This document shows, in pieces, positions 1-7,508 of a stretch of 22,624 nt of DNA; positions within the stretch are counted from its first letter, which is position 1; each line of letters opens with the position of its first letter. The translations under genes and the position numbers were made by a program. Below the pieces are notes generated by a model. It was not told where the DNA came from. It ran no database searches and saw only the letters and a program-made list of their open reading frames with translations. Origin of the DNA: Deltaproteobacteria bacterium UBA796 (GTDB lineage Bacteria > Myxococcota_A > UBA796); NCBI GenBank assembly GCA_002296975.1, contig DBIS01000139.1, positions 1-22,624 on the forward strand, in the 5' to 3' direction.

Positions 1-1167
1 GGGCGCGTCATGAACGGAACCCTCTCCCGAAACAAGGAGTACGGCTTGGCCCAAGACGAGAGCATCAAGAAGATCAAGGTGGTGCAACTCTCCACATTTG
101 AAGGCTTGGAGCGCGTCCCGACCGAGAGTGCTTCAGTGGGCGATATTATCGCTGTCGCTGGCATCGCAGACCTTCAGATCGGCGACACCATCACCGACCT
201 TAGCAGCCCCGCACCTTTGGAGCGCCCCTCGATCGACGAGCCGACAATCGGCATCACCTTTCACGCCAACAACGGTCCCTTCTCTGCCCTCGACGGCAAG
301 AAGGTCACCGCCCGTGAAATCCGTGAACGCTTGGAGCACGAGGCGCTTCATAATGTGGCCATCCGCCTTGAAGATGGTGGGGCTCCAGATGCCGTCCGCG
401 TCCTTGGGCGTGGTGAACTTCAAATGGCCATCCTCATCGAGCAAATGCGTCGGGAAGGCTTTGAGGTTTGCGTATCCAAGCCCCAGGTTCGGGTCGTCGA
501 AAAAGACGGCAAGAAGACCGAGCCTTATGAGTTGGCTACCCTCGACTTCCCTGAGGCCGCCATGGGTGCTGTCTCAGAGAAAATGAACCAGCGCAAAGGC
601 CGCATGCTCAACATGCGCCCCGGTGGTTCAGGTCGAACCGTGGTCGAGTTCCGCATCCCCACACGCGGGTTGATCGGCTTCCGGGGGGAGTATTTGAACG
701 ACACACGCGGCGAAGGCATCCTAAACACGATTTTTGACGGCTTCGACGAGTATGCAGGGCATATTGAGTACCGTAAACGCGGCTCCTTGGTGGCCGACCG
801 CAAGGGTGTGTCCACGGCCTATGCCCTGTTCACGCTTCAGCAACGGGGAGCGATGTTTATTGGTGTCGCGGTCGATGTCTATGAAGGCATGATCATCGGC
901 GCTGCATCGCGTGAGAACGATATGAATATCAACCCTTGCAAGCCCAAGCAGTTGAACAACATCCGCTCGGCCGGTGCCGACGAGAAGCTCATCTTGGCTC
1001 CACCACTTCAGTTGACCCTCGAGAAAGCCCTCGAGTACATCTCTGATGACGAGCTGGTCGAGGTCACGCCAAAATTCATCCGTTTGCGCAAACGGACCCT
1101 CGCATCAAATATGCGAAGCGTTCTTCGTGGAGACCGAAAGAAGAAAGACCGTCAGCCTCGAAGCTGA
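1..1167 (+). CDS. typA: Translational GTPase TypA/BipA, 3' part (5' end outside window)
   Basis: TypA/BipA is a ribosome-binding translational GTPase of the EF-G family, involved in ribosome assembly and stress or cold adaptation. The reading frame is open from base 1, so the ATG at 10 is internal and the N-terminal GTPase domain is off-window. About 388 residues remain of a family length near 600. Visible family segments, in order, are the end of the EF-Tu-like domain 2, GRGELQMAILIEQMRREGF, IPTRGLIGFRGEYLNDTRGEG, and the C-terminal BipA-specific stretch YEGMIIGAASREND ... NPCKPKQLNNIRSAG ... PKFIRLRKR. The protein ends in a basic tail (RGDRKKKDRQPRS). The gene converges on aroC with only 10 bp between the stop codons. 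Identity is near certain; the G-domain motifs cannot be checked here. Confidence 0.96.
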   Translation, partial: GRVMNGTLSRNKEYGLAQDESIKKIKVVQLSTFEGLERVPTESASVGDIIAVAGIADLQIGDTITDLSSPAPLERPSIDEPTIGITFHANNGPFSALDGKKVTAREIRERLEHEALHNVAIRLEDGGAPDAVRVLGRGELQMAILIEQMRREGFEVCVSKPQVRVVEKDGKKTEPYELATLDFPEAAMGAVSEKMNQRKGRMLNMRPGGSGRTVVEFRIPTRGLIGFRGEYLNDTRGEGILNTIFDGFDEYAGHIEYRKRGSLVADRKGVSTAYALFTLQQRGAMFIGVAVDVYEGMIIGAASRENDMNINPCKPKQLNNIRSAGADEKLILAPPLQLTLEKALEYISDDELVEVTPKFIRLRKRTLASNMRSVLRGDRKKKDRQPRS

Positions 1168-1177
1168 GTTTGCCCTT

Positions 1178-2269
1178 CTATCGCTGACCGCATTGGCCGC
1201 GCTGACGTAAAGCGTGGTCCAAAATCACCAAAGCCATCATCGCTTCGACGATGGGTACAGCCCGGGGGACGACGCACGGGTCGTGTCTCCCCCGCGGTTT
1301 GATGGTGGTCGCCTTTCCTGAGCAGTCAACGGTCGGCTGCTCGATAAAGATGGTCGCCACCGGCTTAAATGCGACCTTGAGGGTGATCGGCATTCCGTTT
1401 GAGATGCCACCTTGAATGCCCCCAGAATGGTTGGTGGCTGTGATGACCTCACCCGGCGAATCCCCAGGCAAAAACACATCGTTATGGGCGCTGCCCTTCA
1501 TGGTGGTGCCCTCAAAGCCTGAGCCTATTTCGAACCCCTTGGCGGCAGGAAGAGACATCATCGCCTTGGCGAGGTCCGCTTCCAGTTTATCAAAGACCGG
1601 GTCACCCAAGCCAGTGGGCACTCCGATGGCAACAGCCTCGATCACCCCGCCGATGGTATCGCCCTGTTTGCGCACCCCCCGAACACAGGCCTCCATCTCG
1701 GCAGCTTTTTCGGCCAGTGGGCAGCGCATCGGGCTGGCGTCTACGCCCTCCAGGGTGACCTTGAGCGGGTCAACCTCGGCGACGATATCGCCAACGGAGC
1801 GCACCCAGGCCAAAATCTCGATCCCGAACTGCACCTTCAACACCTGAGCTGCGATCGCGCCAGCAGCCACTCGAGCGACAGTCTCTCGAGCGCTCGCCCG
1901 TCCACCGCCCGCCCAATTACGCAAACCGTATTTGGCCTCGGTGCTGTAGTCGGCATGAGAAGGGCGGTACTTGTCTTTAAAAGGTGCGTAGGCTGAGGGG
2001 TCCGCGTCTTTATTGCGCACCAGCAAACCGATGGCAGACCCCAGGGTTCGCCCCTCAAAGACTCCACTCAACACTTCCAGCTGGTCTGGCTCTTTTCGGG
2101 CAGACACCAAGGCCGACTGCCCTGGGCGCCGCCGATCGAGCTGGGCTTGAATCGCGCCCATGTCGAGAAGTATACCTGGTGGGCACCCCTCGATCACAGC
2201 ACCGAGCCCACCGCCGTGGCTCTCTCCAAATGTTGTCACACGAAACAGTCGACCGAACCCGGATCCCAT
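1178..2269 (-). CDS. aroC: Chorismate synthase
   Basis: AroC converts 5-enolpyruvylshikimate-3-phosphate to chorismate, the last step of the shikimate pathway, using reduced FMN in the cytoplasm. All three family signatures are present: GESHG at residues 15-19, GGGRASARET near residue 120, and GRHDPCVVPRAVPIVEAM from about residue 327. The 363-aa length is normal and nothing is missing. The ATG at 2269 follows a GGAGAG ribosome-binding site in its leader (complement of 2275-2280), which supports this start. The gene is divergent from the glycosyltransferase at 2361 with 91 bp between the starts, and convergent with typA. No other aro gene lies nearby. Confidence 0.97.
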   Translation of the reverse strand: MGSGFGRLFRVTTFGESHGGGLGAVIEGCPPGILLDMGAIQAQLDRRRPGQSALVSARKEPDQLEVLSGVFEGRTLGSAIGLLVRNKDADPSAYAPFKDKYRPSHADYSTEAKYGLRNWAGGGRASARETVARVAAGAIAAQVLKVQFGIEILAWVRSVGDIVAEVDPLKVTLEGVDASPMRCPLAEKAAEMEACVRGVRKQGDTIGGVIEAVAIGVPTGLGDPVFDKLEADLAKAMMSLPAAKGFEIGSGFEGTTMKGSAHNDVFLPGDSPGEVITATNHSGGIQGGISNGMPITLKVAFKPVATIFIEQPTVDCSGKATTIKPRGRHDPCVVPRAVPIVEAMMALVILDHALRQRGQCGQR

Positions 2270-2360
2270 GGCGTCTCTCCAGGGTTCAGCCTATTACACT
2301 TTGGAAGGGCTGATTCAATTTTCAAAACAGTCGTACCCAATTGCGAACAGGAAGCGCCGA

Positions 2361-3374
2361 ATGGTCTATGCCGACGTCTTGATCGTGACCCACACTGCGG
2401 GGGCGCTGCTCGACGACTGCTTGGCCGCAGTGCGCAACCAAACTTGCGCGCCGGTGCGGATTGTCGTCGTCGTGTCATCGGATGCCCCGGTGTCCAAAGC
2501 CCCAGACATCGAAATTTTGCGCACCGCCGGCCCTACAGATTTTGCACCTGCAGCAAACTTGGGCTTGGCCACCATGGGGGCGCGTCCAGTGGTTCTGCTC
2601 AACGATGACACAGTTGCAACCCCCACATTTATCGCGGAACTGTTGGCGGCCATGGACGGCCCTGGAATTTATCAGCCGCATATCAAGCTTGAAAACGGGC
2701 GCGTTGACAACACGGGTCACCTGCTATTTTGGGATGGCTTCAACGTGGCCCGAGACCGGGGTGAAGACCGTCCTGAATGTGGCACACCGTGTGGGGCCTT
2801 TTCTGGTGCAGCCGTGATGTTCAGCCCTGAAATTCTGAATACCGTGGGCGTCTTTGATGAGGAGTTTTGTGCTTACGGCGAGGACTTAGACCTCTCTTTA
2901 CGGGCGGTGCGCCAGGGCTTTCCGATTCGATTCGTGGAGCGAGCGACCATCACCCACAAACTCGGTGCGACTTATGGTCGGGTGAGCAAACGAAAGATCT
3001 TTTTGGTGGAGCGCAACCGAACCTCAGCAGCGATTCGAAGCATGCCTCTGCGGGCCGTGGCCACGATGCCGCTGAGCTCGGCGCTTCGGCTCTCGGTCAT
3101 GGGCATCGCCGCATTGACAGGGCGTGGCCTGGCTAGGGGGGCGGGGTTGTCTGGGGCAACCGCGGCTGTCTTGGGCATGGTGGCAGGGGTTAAATCTGCT
3201 CCAAAAGCATGGGCCAAGCGGTGCGAGGACCGCCCCAAATGGACGATGGATGGCCAAGCGATGTGGGACCATATTCAGCGCAGCCGTGTACCGCTAAACA
3301 AACTCGCTGGTGCGGCCATTATCGCGCCGTTCGGGCCCCCTGCCACTGACCAACAATCTCAGCGAGTTGATTAA
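2361..3374 (+). CDS. Family 2 glycosyltransferase (WbbL/rhamnosyltransferase-like)
   Basis: This is a probable GT-A fold, family 2 glycosyltransferase that moves a nucleotide-activated sugar to a cell-surface glycan or lipid carrier. The sugar and acceptor cannot be told from sequence. The 337-aa protein opens with a typical first beta strand (YADVLIVTHTAG). It has a DxD-like NDD at residues 81-83 (VVLLNDDT), a GED at 173-175 (YGEDLDLSLRA) expected for the catalytic base region, and a late H...RNR segment (THKLGATYGR ... LVERNRT) usual in rhamnosyltransferase-like members. A C-terminal hydrophobic Ala/Gly-rich stretch may lie against the membrane. I chose ATG 2361, which has AGGAAG upstream and begins at the fold. 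The frame stays open upstream to ATGs at 2268 and 2160, but those would run into aroC. Its 3' end overlaps the facing gene by 56 bp. Confidence 0.85.
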   Translation: MVYADVLIVTHTAGALLDDCLAAVRNQTCAPVRIVVVVSSDAPVSKAPDIEILRTAGPTDFAPAANLGLATMGARPVVLLNDDTVATPTFIAELLAAMDGPGIYQPHIKLENGRVDNTGHLLFWDGFNVARDRGEDRPECGTPCGAFSGAAVMFSPEILNTVGVFDEEFCAYGEDLDLSLRAVRQGFPIRFVERATITHKLGATYGRVSKRKIFLVERNRTSAAIRSMPLRAVATMPLSSALRLSVMGIAALTGRGLARGAGLSGATAAVLGMVAGVKSAPKAWAKRCEDRPKWTMDGQAMWDHIQRSRVPLNKLAGAAIIAPFGPPATDQQSQRVD

Positions 3375-4305
3375 GCACCTCGGCGCTTCCACCGGATAAG
3401 CTGGGGCGAAGCACCCCTGGAAGTGCCCCAATAACTGCAGCGAGACTGGGTATCGTCGGGGGGTGTCCCATGAGGACAAGCTGCTGGTGTATATCTCGAT
3501 TTCGCCTAAATAATGCTGAGGCCGACCGGACATGGGAGTGCAACACGGGTGCTGTGGGCACATAAGCAACCCGACGCCCCATAGACCACCAGGCGTCCTC
3601 GGCGATGGGCTTGTCCGGGATGGGAAAAGCCCGAAGCGTTTCCGTTCGGTACAGGGTCGCAACGTGATCTGCTTGAGGCATCGGCTGGACTGTTTGCCCG
3701 GGCGGCGTCCATCGTCGCAGCCTGGCAGCGGTGACTGCATCGGCGTCTGGCCAAGGAATCTGGCGGGCGACAGCGGCATCCCAAAGGCCATCATCGAGGG
3801 CGTCAGCCAGTGTATGGAGACATCCCTCGCCCAAGACCAACGCATCATCCACACTAAAAAAAACGAATTCGGTGTCCACATGCTCCAGCGCCAGGGCCCG
3901 GGTAGCGCCGTGGCCCTTCCAGTCAACGGAGATCACCCTCGCACCATCCACTGTTTTTGGACCATCTCCATTTGAGAGCACCAAGACCTCCACATCCATA
4001 TCTTGGGCCTTGAGCGCAGCCACACCGATGGGACTGGATCGGTTGCAAGGAATCACGGCCGTGATGCGCTCTGTTCTCCCTGCCCTGGCCCTGGGTGCTT
4101 CAAATAATTTCGCGAGACCAGCCAAGCTTGGATCCTCGAAGTCAATGGAGCGACATAAAGGCACCAACTCATCAAAACGAATGTTCCGATTGGCGCGACG
4201 CCCCCGGCCACAATCTGCGCCCACCCTCAAATCCACAGGCTCCCCGCTTCGGATTAACGCTGATAGGGCAGCGCGCTCGCGGTCTGTCCAGGTGACGATT
4301 TTCAC
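3319..4305 (-). CDS. Family 2-like glycosyltransferase
   Basis: This is a second glycosyltransferase-like protein of 328 aa with a GTG start. The start is set by a perfect AGGAGG (complement of 4315-4320) nine bases upstream. The frame is open to an ATG at 4356, but that start would bury the ribosome-binding site. Residues 1-85 form an uncharacterised N-terminal extension. The GT-A-like part follows: RITAVIPCNRSSPIG, VLVLSNGDG, a DD pair at 153-154 (FFSVDDALV) in the DxD position, ED at 236-237 (IAEDAWW), and VLHSHVRSASALFRR, a His-rich end segment common in rhamnosyltransferases. Donor and acceptor are unknown. Together with the facing gene it suggests a small surface-glycan locus. The last 56 bp are shared antisense with the neighbouring gene. 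Confidence 0.75.
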   Translation of the reverse strand: MKIVTWTDRERAALSALIRSGEPVDLRVGADCGRGRRANRNIRFDELVPLCRSIDFEDPSLAGLAKLFEAPRARAGRTERITAVIPCNRSSPIGVAALKAQDMDVEVLVLSNGDGPKTVDGARVISVDWKGHGATRALALEHVDTEFVFFSVDDALVLGEGCLHTLADALDDGLWDAAVARQIPWPDADAVTAARLRRWTPPGQTVQPMPQADHVATLYRTETLRAFPIPDKPIAEDAWWSMGRRVAYVPTAPVLHSHVRSASALFRRNRDIHQQLVLMGHPPTIPSLAAVIGALPGVLRPSLSGGSAEVLNQLAEIVGQWQGARTAR

Positions 4306-4314
4306 GGCAAACAG

Positions 4315-4320
4315 CCTCCT
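4315..4320 (-). promoter_or_regulatory. Shine-Dalgarno AGGAGG deciding a GTG start
   Basis: On the minus strand AGGAGG is followed by nine bases and then GTG at 4305. This is the strongest ribosome-binding site seen in the window. It argues for the GTG start over the upstream in-frame ATG at 4356. Confidence 0.8.
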
Positions 4321-4340
4321 CGATGATGCGGGCGGGCCCG

Positions 4341-4369
4341 TAGAGAAGTTTAGCATCTTGCAATGTCAA
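4341..4369 (-). promoter_or_regulatory. Possible promoter of the minus-strand glycosyltransferase gene
   Basis: A perfect TTGACA (complement of 4364-4369) lies about 60 bp upstream of the GTG start. The hexamer 17 bp downstream (complement of 4341-4346) is TCTCTA, a poor -10 match. The position is right, but the support is a single good hexamer. Confidence 0.22.
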
Positions 4370-4406
4370 GAGTTATGTTAAGGTAAATCCTATGCTAACG
4401 CCCTAA

Positions 4407-4428
4407 AGCGGACGCTTTGCCGTCCGTT
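4407..4428 (+). other. Hairpin in the leader of the GGDEF gene
   Basis: CGGACG (4409-4414) and CGTCCG (4421-4426) form a perfect 6-bp stem around the loop CTTTGC. A G-T wobble and an A-T pair extend it to 8 bp. It lies 31 bp upstream of the ATG at 4460 and has no following T run, so it is not a simple terminator. It may be an mRNA leader structure or an operator. Confidence 0.35.
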
Positions 4429-4459
4429 GAAGCAATGACACACATAAAGGACACCACCG

Positions 4460-6205
4460 ATGGCAAGTTCATCGCGCCCCATCACCCCGCTCTTGGCCAC
4501 CCAGGCAATGACCTTGGTGTTGGCTACCGGTGCATCCATCGCATGGACCGTGACTGAGCTTCGTGACTGGCACAGCCAGGTGGAGGTCCCTCAAGCGACC
4601 CTGCGCGATATCGAGTCCAACATCCAAGATGCCCTCATCGCACCTTTCAATTATTTAGGCACCGGCGACCCGAGGGCCCAAATCAGCGCAGCACGTTCTA
4701 GCGCCGAGGCACGGGCCAGCCTGAAGGTACTGGGCCACTTGGTCCCAAGCCTCCAACCAGAAGTCCAAGCCACCACATCGGCACTCAATGTCCTCGACGA
4801 TGCCAGCGCCAGTTTGTGGGATGGCCATGCCGCAGTCTCGGATGCAGAGGCCCAAGCAACGGCCATCCGCCCCTCGATGGCACTGCTCGACGAAGCAAGC
4901 TCAGACCTTGAACAACAAATCAACGCACTCTCACGGCGGGTCAGCACCCGTGCCAGCGAGCACCAGATCACCCACCGCCTGGGTATTTTAGGCCTGTGGG
5001 GCAGCGCCATCGCCGTGTATTTGCTCACAGGTTTCACTGCTCGGCGACGCTACGTCCACAATGAGATCACCCGAAAGGTTGAGATCACACACGCCATCGA
5101 TGGGGCAGTCCAGGCTTTGCAGGCCGCCCATGAAGGCACACCGGTGCCCACCATTCCCGACCACCCGCTCGTCCGCGGATTTCGAGACTCCATCGGAAAG
5201 GTCGCAGACAGGCTGACCGAGCTTCAGCAAACCAATAAACGCATCCGGCGACAGTTCACCTTCCGCCACGAGCTGGTCGATGCCCTCGACTTGGCAGAAA
5301 GCGAGAACGAGGTGGTCCGCACTGCTCACCGCGCAGCCCGGGTCGCATTCCCAGAAAAGATCTTTCAGTTGCTGGTCGCCGACACATCTGCTGGAACCCT
5401 GGTGCCCATCGATGAAGCCGCACCGGTGGCTTGCACAGTCAACTGCATCGAGAGTTGCCCTGCAGCCAGAAAAGGCGACGTCCTTAACCATCACCCTGAC
5501 ATGGGCCTCAGCAGATGCCCGCGAATTGTCGACGAGGCCACTATCGTGACCTGCTCACCGATTTCGGTCAACGGCAAAGCGGTCGGTGTGGTCCAGTTGA
5601 TGGGAACCCTGCTCGATGAGGGACAAAAGGAGCTCCTAGAAGCCCTTTCTACCGCGGTCGGCGTGCGCACAGGCGTCGTGAGAAACCTCGCAGAGCGCGA
5701 GCTTGCTGCAGGCACCGACCCCCTTACCGGCCTTGCCAATCGACGCGCCATGGATGAACACCTCCGGCGTCTCGATGGCGCCGCAGTCCCTTACGCTGTC
5801 ATCGTCGCTGACCTCGACCACTTTAAGTCCATCAACGACACCCATGGCCACGATGTGGGCGACCGCTGCCTTCAGCTTTTTGCTGAGATCCTCAAAGAAG
5901 CCTGCCGCGACACCGACATCGCATGCCGTCCGGGCGGAGAAGAGTTCAGCCTTATCCTTTCTGGGGCTGGCACCGATGCCGGCATGGCTGTAGCCTCTCG
6001 AATCCAAGCGATGCTTGCCCAAGAGACACGGCGCCAAGGGCCAATCTTTACGGCCTCTTTGGGCATCGCCACCCGCCCGATTCATGGCGACCGTTCAGAA
6101 GAGGTTCTCCGCTCAGCAGATGTGGCGCTTTACGACGCCAAGGACCAAGGCCGAAACCGATGCGTGGTCTCTGAGGTCCCCATGAATCTCGAGGTTGTGG
6201 GCTAG
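4460..6205 (+). CDS. Membrane-anchored GAF-GGDEF diguanylate cyclase
   Basis: This protein is predicted to make cyclic di-GMP from two GTP. It has 581 aa with an N-terminal membrane segment (about 11-31), an Ala-rich helical, probably periplasmic sensor region (about 32-170), and a second membrane segment (about 171-190). A HAMP-like or coiled-coil linker and a GAF-like domain (about 265-410) follow. The GAF-like part carries five cysteines: C325, C329, C333, C353 and C365. The GGDEF domain starts at DPLTGLANRR (about 420). Its active-site loop GGEEF is at 492-496, the metal-site region VADLDHFKSIND is intact, and the inhibitory I-site RDTD is at 483-486. It should therefore be an active, product-inhibited cyclase. 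AAAGGA at the right spacing supports the ATG. Its stop codon interlocks with that of the facing GGDEF gene. Confidence 0.92.
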   Translation: MASSSRPITPLLATQAMTLVLATGASIAWTVTELRDWHSQVEVPQATLRDIESNIQDALIAPFNYLGTGDPRAQISAARSSAEARASLKVLGHLVPSLQPEVQATTSALNVLDDASASLWDGHAAVSDAEAQATAIRPSMALLDEASSDLEQQINALSRRVSTRASEHQITHRLGILGLWGSAIAVYLLTGFTARRRYVHNEITRKVEITHAIDGAVQALQAAHEGTPVPTIPDHPLVRGFRDSIGKVADRLTELQQTNKRIRRQFTFRHELVDALDLAESENEVVRTAHRAARVAFPEKIFQLLVADTSAGTLVPIDEAAPVACTVNCIESCPAARKGDVLNHHPDMGLSRCPRIVDEATIVTCSPISVNGKAVGVVQLMGTLLDEGQKELLEALSTAVGVRTGVVRNLAERELAAGTDPLTGLANRRAMDEHLRRLDGAAVPYAVIVADLDHFKSINDTHGHDVGDRCLQLFAEILKEACRDTDIACRPGGEEFSLILSGAGTDAGMAVASRIQAMLAQETRRQGPIFTASLGIATRPIHGDRSEEVLRSADVALYDAKDQGRNRCVVSEVPMNLEVVG

Positions 6206-7437
6206 CCATGATGAAGGGTCTGGGCAGCCCAGTACTGCCCGCCCCCTTCCGTTTTGGCCCGCCCCATCGCCTTGTCTGCCCGCGAATATAGGCTCTCCGC
6301 GGACTCCTTACCATCCCAGGTCGCGATCCCTATCGAGATGGAGACGCTGAAAGTTTGTTCCTGGTGAGTGAACACCATTCTGGCCACCTTTCGGCCCAAG
6401 CGTTTAGCGGCTGAAGTGGCCTCTCTGCTCCCAGCCTCGGGCAACAGCGCCGCAAAATCATCCGCTCCAAGCCGTGCGACAAAGTCCCCTGTCCGCAGTT
6501 GTTGGACAATCGTAGACGCCACCATCCTCAGCACATCGTCACCTGAAGACCGATGAAAAGTCTCGTTGATGTACGCCATCCCATCGATGTTCACCCGCAT
6601 ACAACTGAGCATGCCCCCCCGGTAGCGGGCCTCCACCAAAGCCAAAGGCAAGGCACTCAAAAAAGCATTCCGGTCGGCCACCTGGGTGAGCGCGTCGTTC
6701 GACACTTTAACCTCTGAGATCCCCACTTCACCACCTTGGCTACGGATGTGGTGGTTGAGCTCTCGCACGCGAGCAACACCCCTATCCACACGCGCTCGGG
6801 CGATGGCTGAACCATCCTCCAGCCGCTGCATCACAGCCAGCACCGCGGCTTTTGAGTCCACAAATTGTGCCGGATCGTTCAGCCCTTCCAACAACACTTT
6901 CACCTGCAACAACTCGGCATCGACACTCGCCGAGGCCTCAAGGGCTTTTCCGAGGTTCGCCTCGAGGGCGTTGATCAACGTAAACACCGCCTCGTCGGCC
7001 TGGGTTTGCCGAAAACGGGCGGCTTGTGCTGACTTGTCGATGTCTTTGGCGTAGACCATTATCAAGCGGGCATCACCATTCCGAACCCGCAGAGGCACCG
7101 AGGCGTGGAGCTTGGCTATCGCCTTGGTCAGGTCCCGATCATGAATGCTCACCCTTTGCATGGCCGACACCAGCGCTCGGGCCGCGTCTGCGAAATCTGA
7201 AGAACCCGCGCCGGCTGCCGTGGAGCGCATCGCCTTGACCATTGTGGCCGTCTGGCGGCCAACACCCGTGGGGACAGGAAATTCCGACATCCGATCGATC
7301 AGTTCCCGCACGCGCTGTGCCTCTGCACGAGGCAGTTCCCCTTCGATATGGCCCAGCAAAGACAAAAAAGCATCACGGACCACAACAGCGTCGTCGTGAC
7401 CACCCCGCCCACCTTTTTTTTTCCTAAACCAGCCCAT
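6202..7437 (-). CDS. Degenerate GGDEF-domain protein (GADDF) with intact I-site
   Basis: This is a 411-aa soluble protein with no signal peptide or membrane segment. Residues about 20-250 are a helical, charged N-terminal region of unknown function. From about residue 255 a GGDEF-fold domain is recognisable (SNDALTQVADRNAFLSALP, VNIDGMAYINETFHRSSGDDVL, SISIGIATWDGKESAESLYSRADKAM). The signature loop reads GADDF at 324-328 instead of GG[DE]EF, and the usual IND is INE. The RxxD inhibitory site is kept as RTGD at 315-318, in register. It may be a weak cyclase or, more likely, a c-di-GMP-binding effector; both are inference. I chose ATG 7437 (MGWFRKKKGG) because the frame upstream looks non-coding. 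An A9 tract lies in codons 6-8. The gene is divergent from the hydrolase at 7509. Confidence 0.8.
   Translation of the reverse strand: MGWFRKKKGGRGGHDDAVVVRDAFLSLLGHIEGELPRAEAQRVRELIDRMSEFPVPTGVGRQTATMVKAMRSTAAGAGSSDFADAARALVSAMQRVSIHDRDLTKAIAKLHASVPLRVRNGDARLIMVYAKDIDKSAQAARFRQTQADEAVFTLINALEANLGKALEASASVDAELLQVKVLLEGLNDPAQFVDSKAAVLAVMQRLEDGSAIARARVDRGVARVRELNHHIRSQGGEVGISEVKVSNDALTQVADRNAFLSALPLALVEARYRGGMLSCMRVNIDGMAYINETFHRSSGDDVLRMVASTIVQQLRTGDFVARLGADDFAALLPEAGSREATSAAKRLGRKVARMVFTHQEQTFSVSISIGIATWDGKESAESLYSRADKAMGRAKTEGGGQYWAAQTLHHG
7414..7422 (-). repeat. A9 homopolymer in the start of the degenerate GGDEF gene
   Basis: Nine consecutive T on the plus strand read as AAA AAA AAA (Lys-Lys-Lys) about 15 bases after the minus-strand ATG. 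A slip of one base here would stop translation early, so it is a possible slippage or phase-variation tract. Confidence 0.6.
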
Positions 7438-7508
7438 CCTCTCGCCCTCGGGCCTTAGGATACGGATCAACATCCCGACAATCAAAGCCTGGGGACGATG
7501 AGCACACC

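Noticed and set aside
1416..1847. Open frames antisense to aroC and similar shadows elsewhere
   Set aside because: They mirror codon use of the real genes, lack family sequence and lie wholly inside confident genes.
2270..2360. Promoter for aroC in the divergent spacer (TTGAAT and TGTAAT on the minus strand)
   Set aside because: The two hexamers are 14 bp apart, and the alternative pairings give 21 bp or poor -10 matches.
2160..2360. N-terminal extension of the plus-strand glycosyltransferase
   Set aside because: The added residues are Pro/Ser-rich with no fold signal and overlap aroC; the GT-A fold begins right at 2361.
4370..4459. Possible cyclic di-GMP (GEMM) riboswitch before the GGDEF gene
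   Set aside because: The stretch contains GGACG and an AAAGC-like sequence, but not the ordered GEMM core, and only one small hairpin can be drawn.
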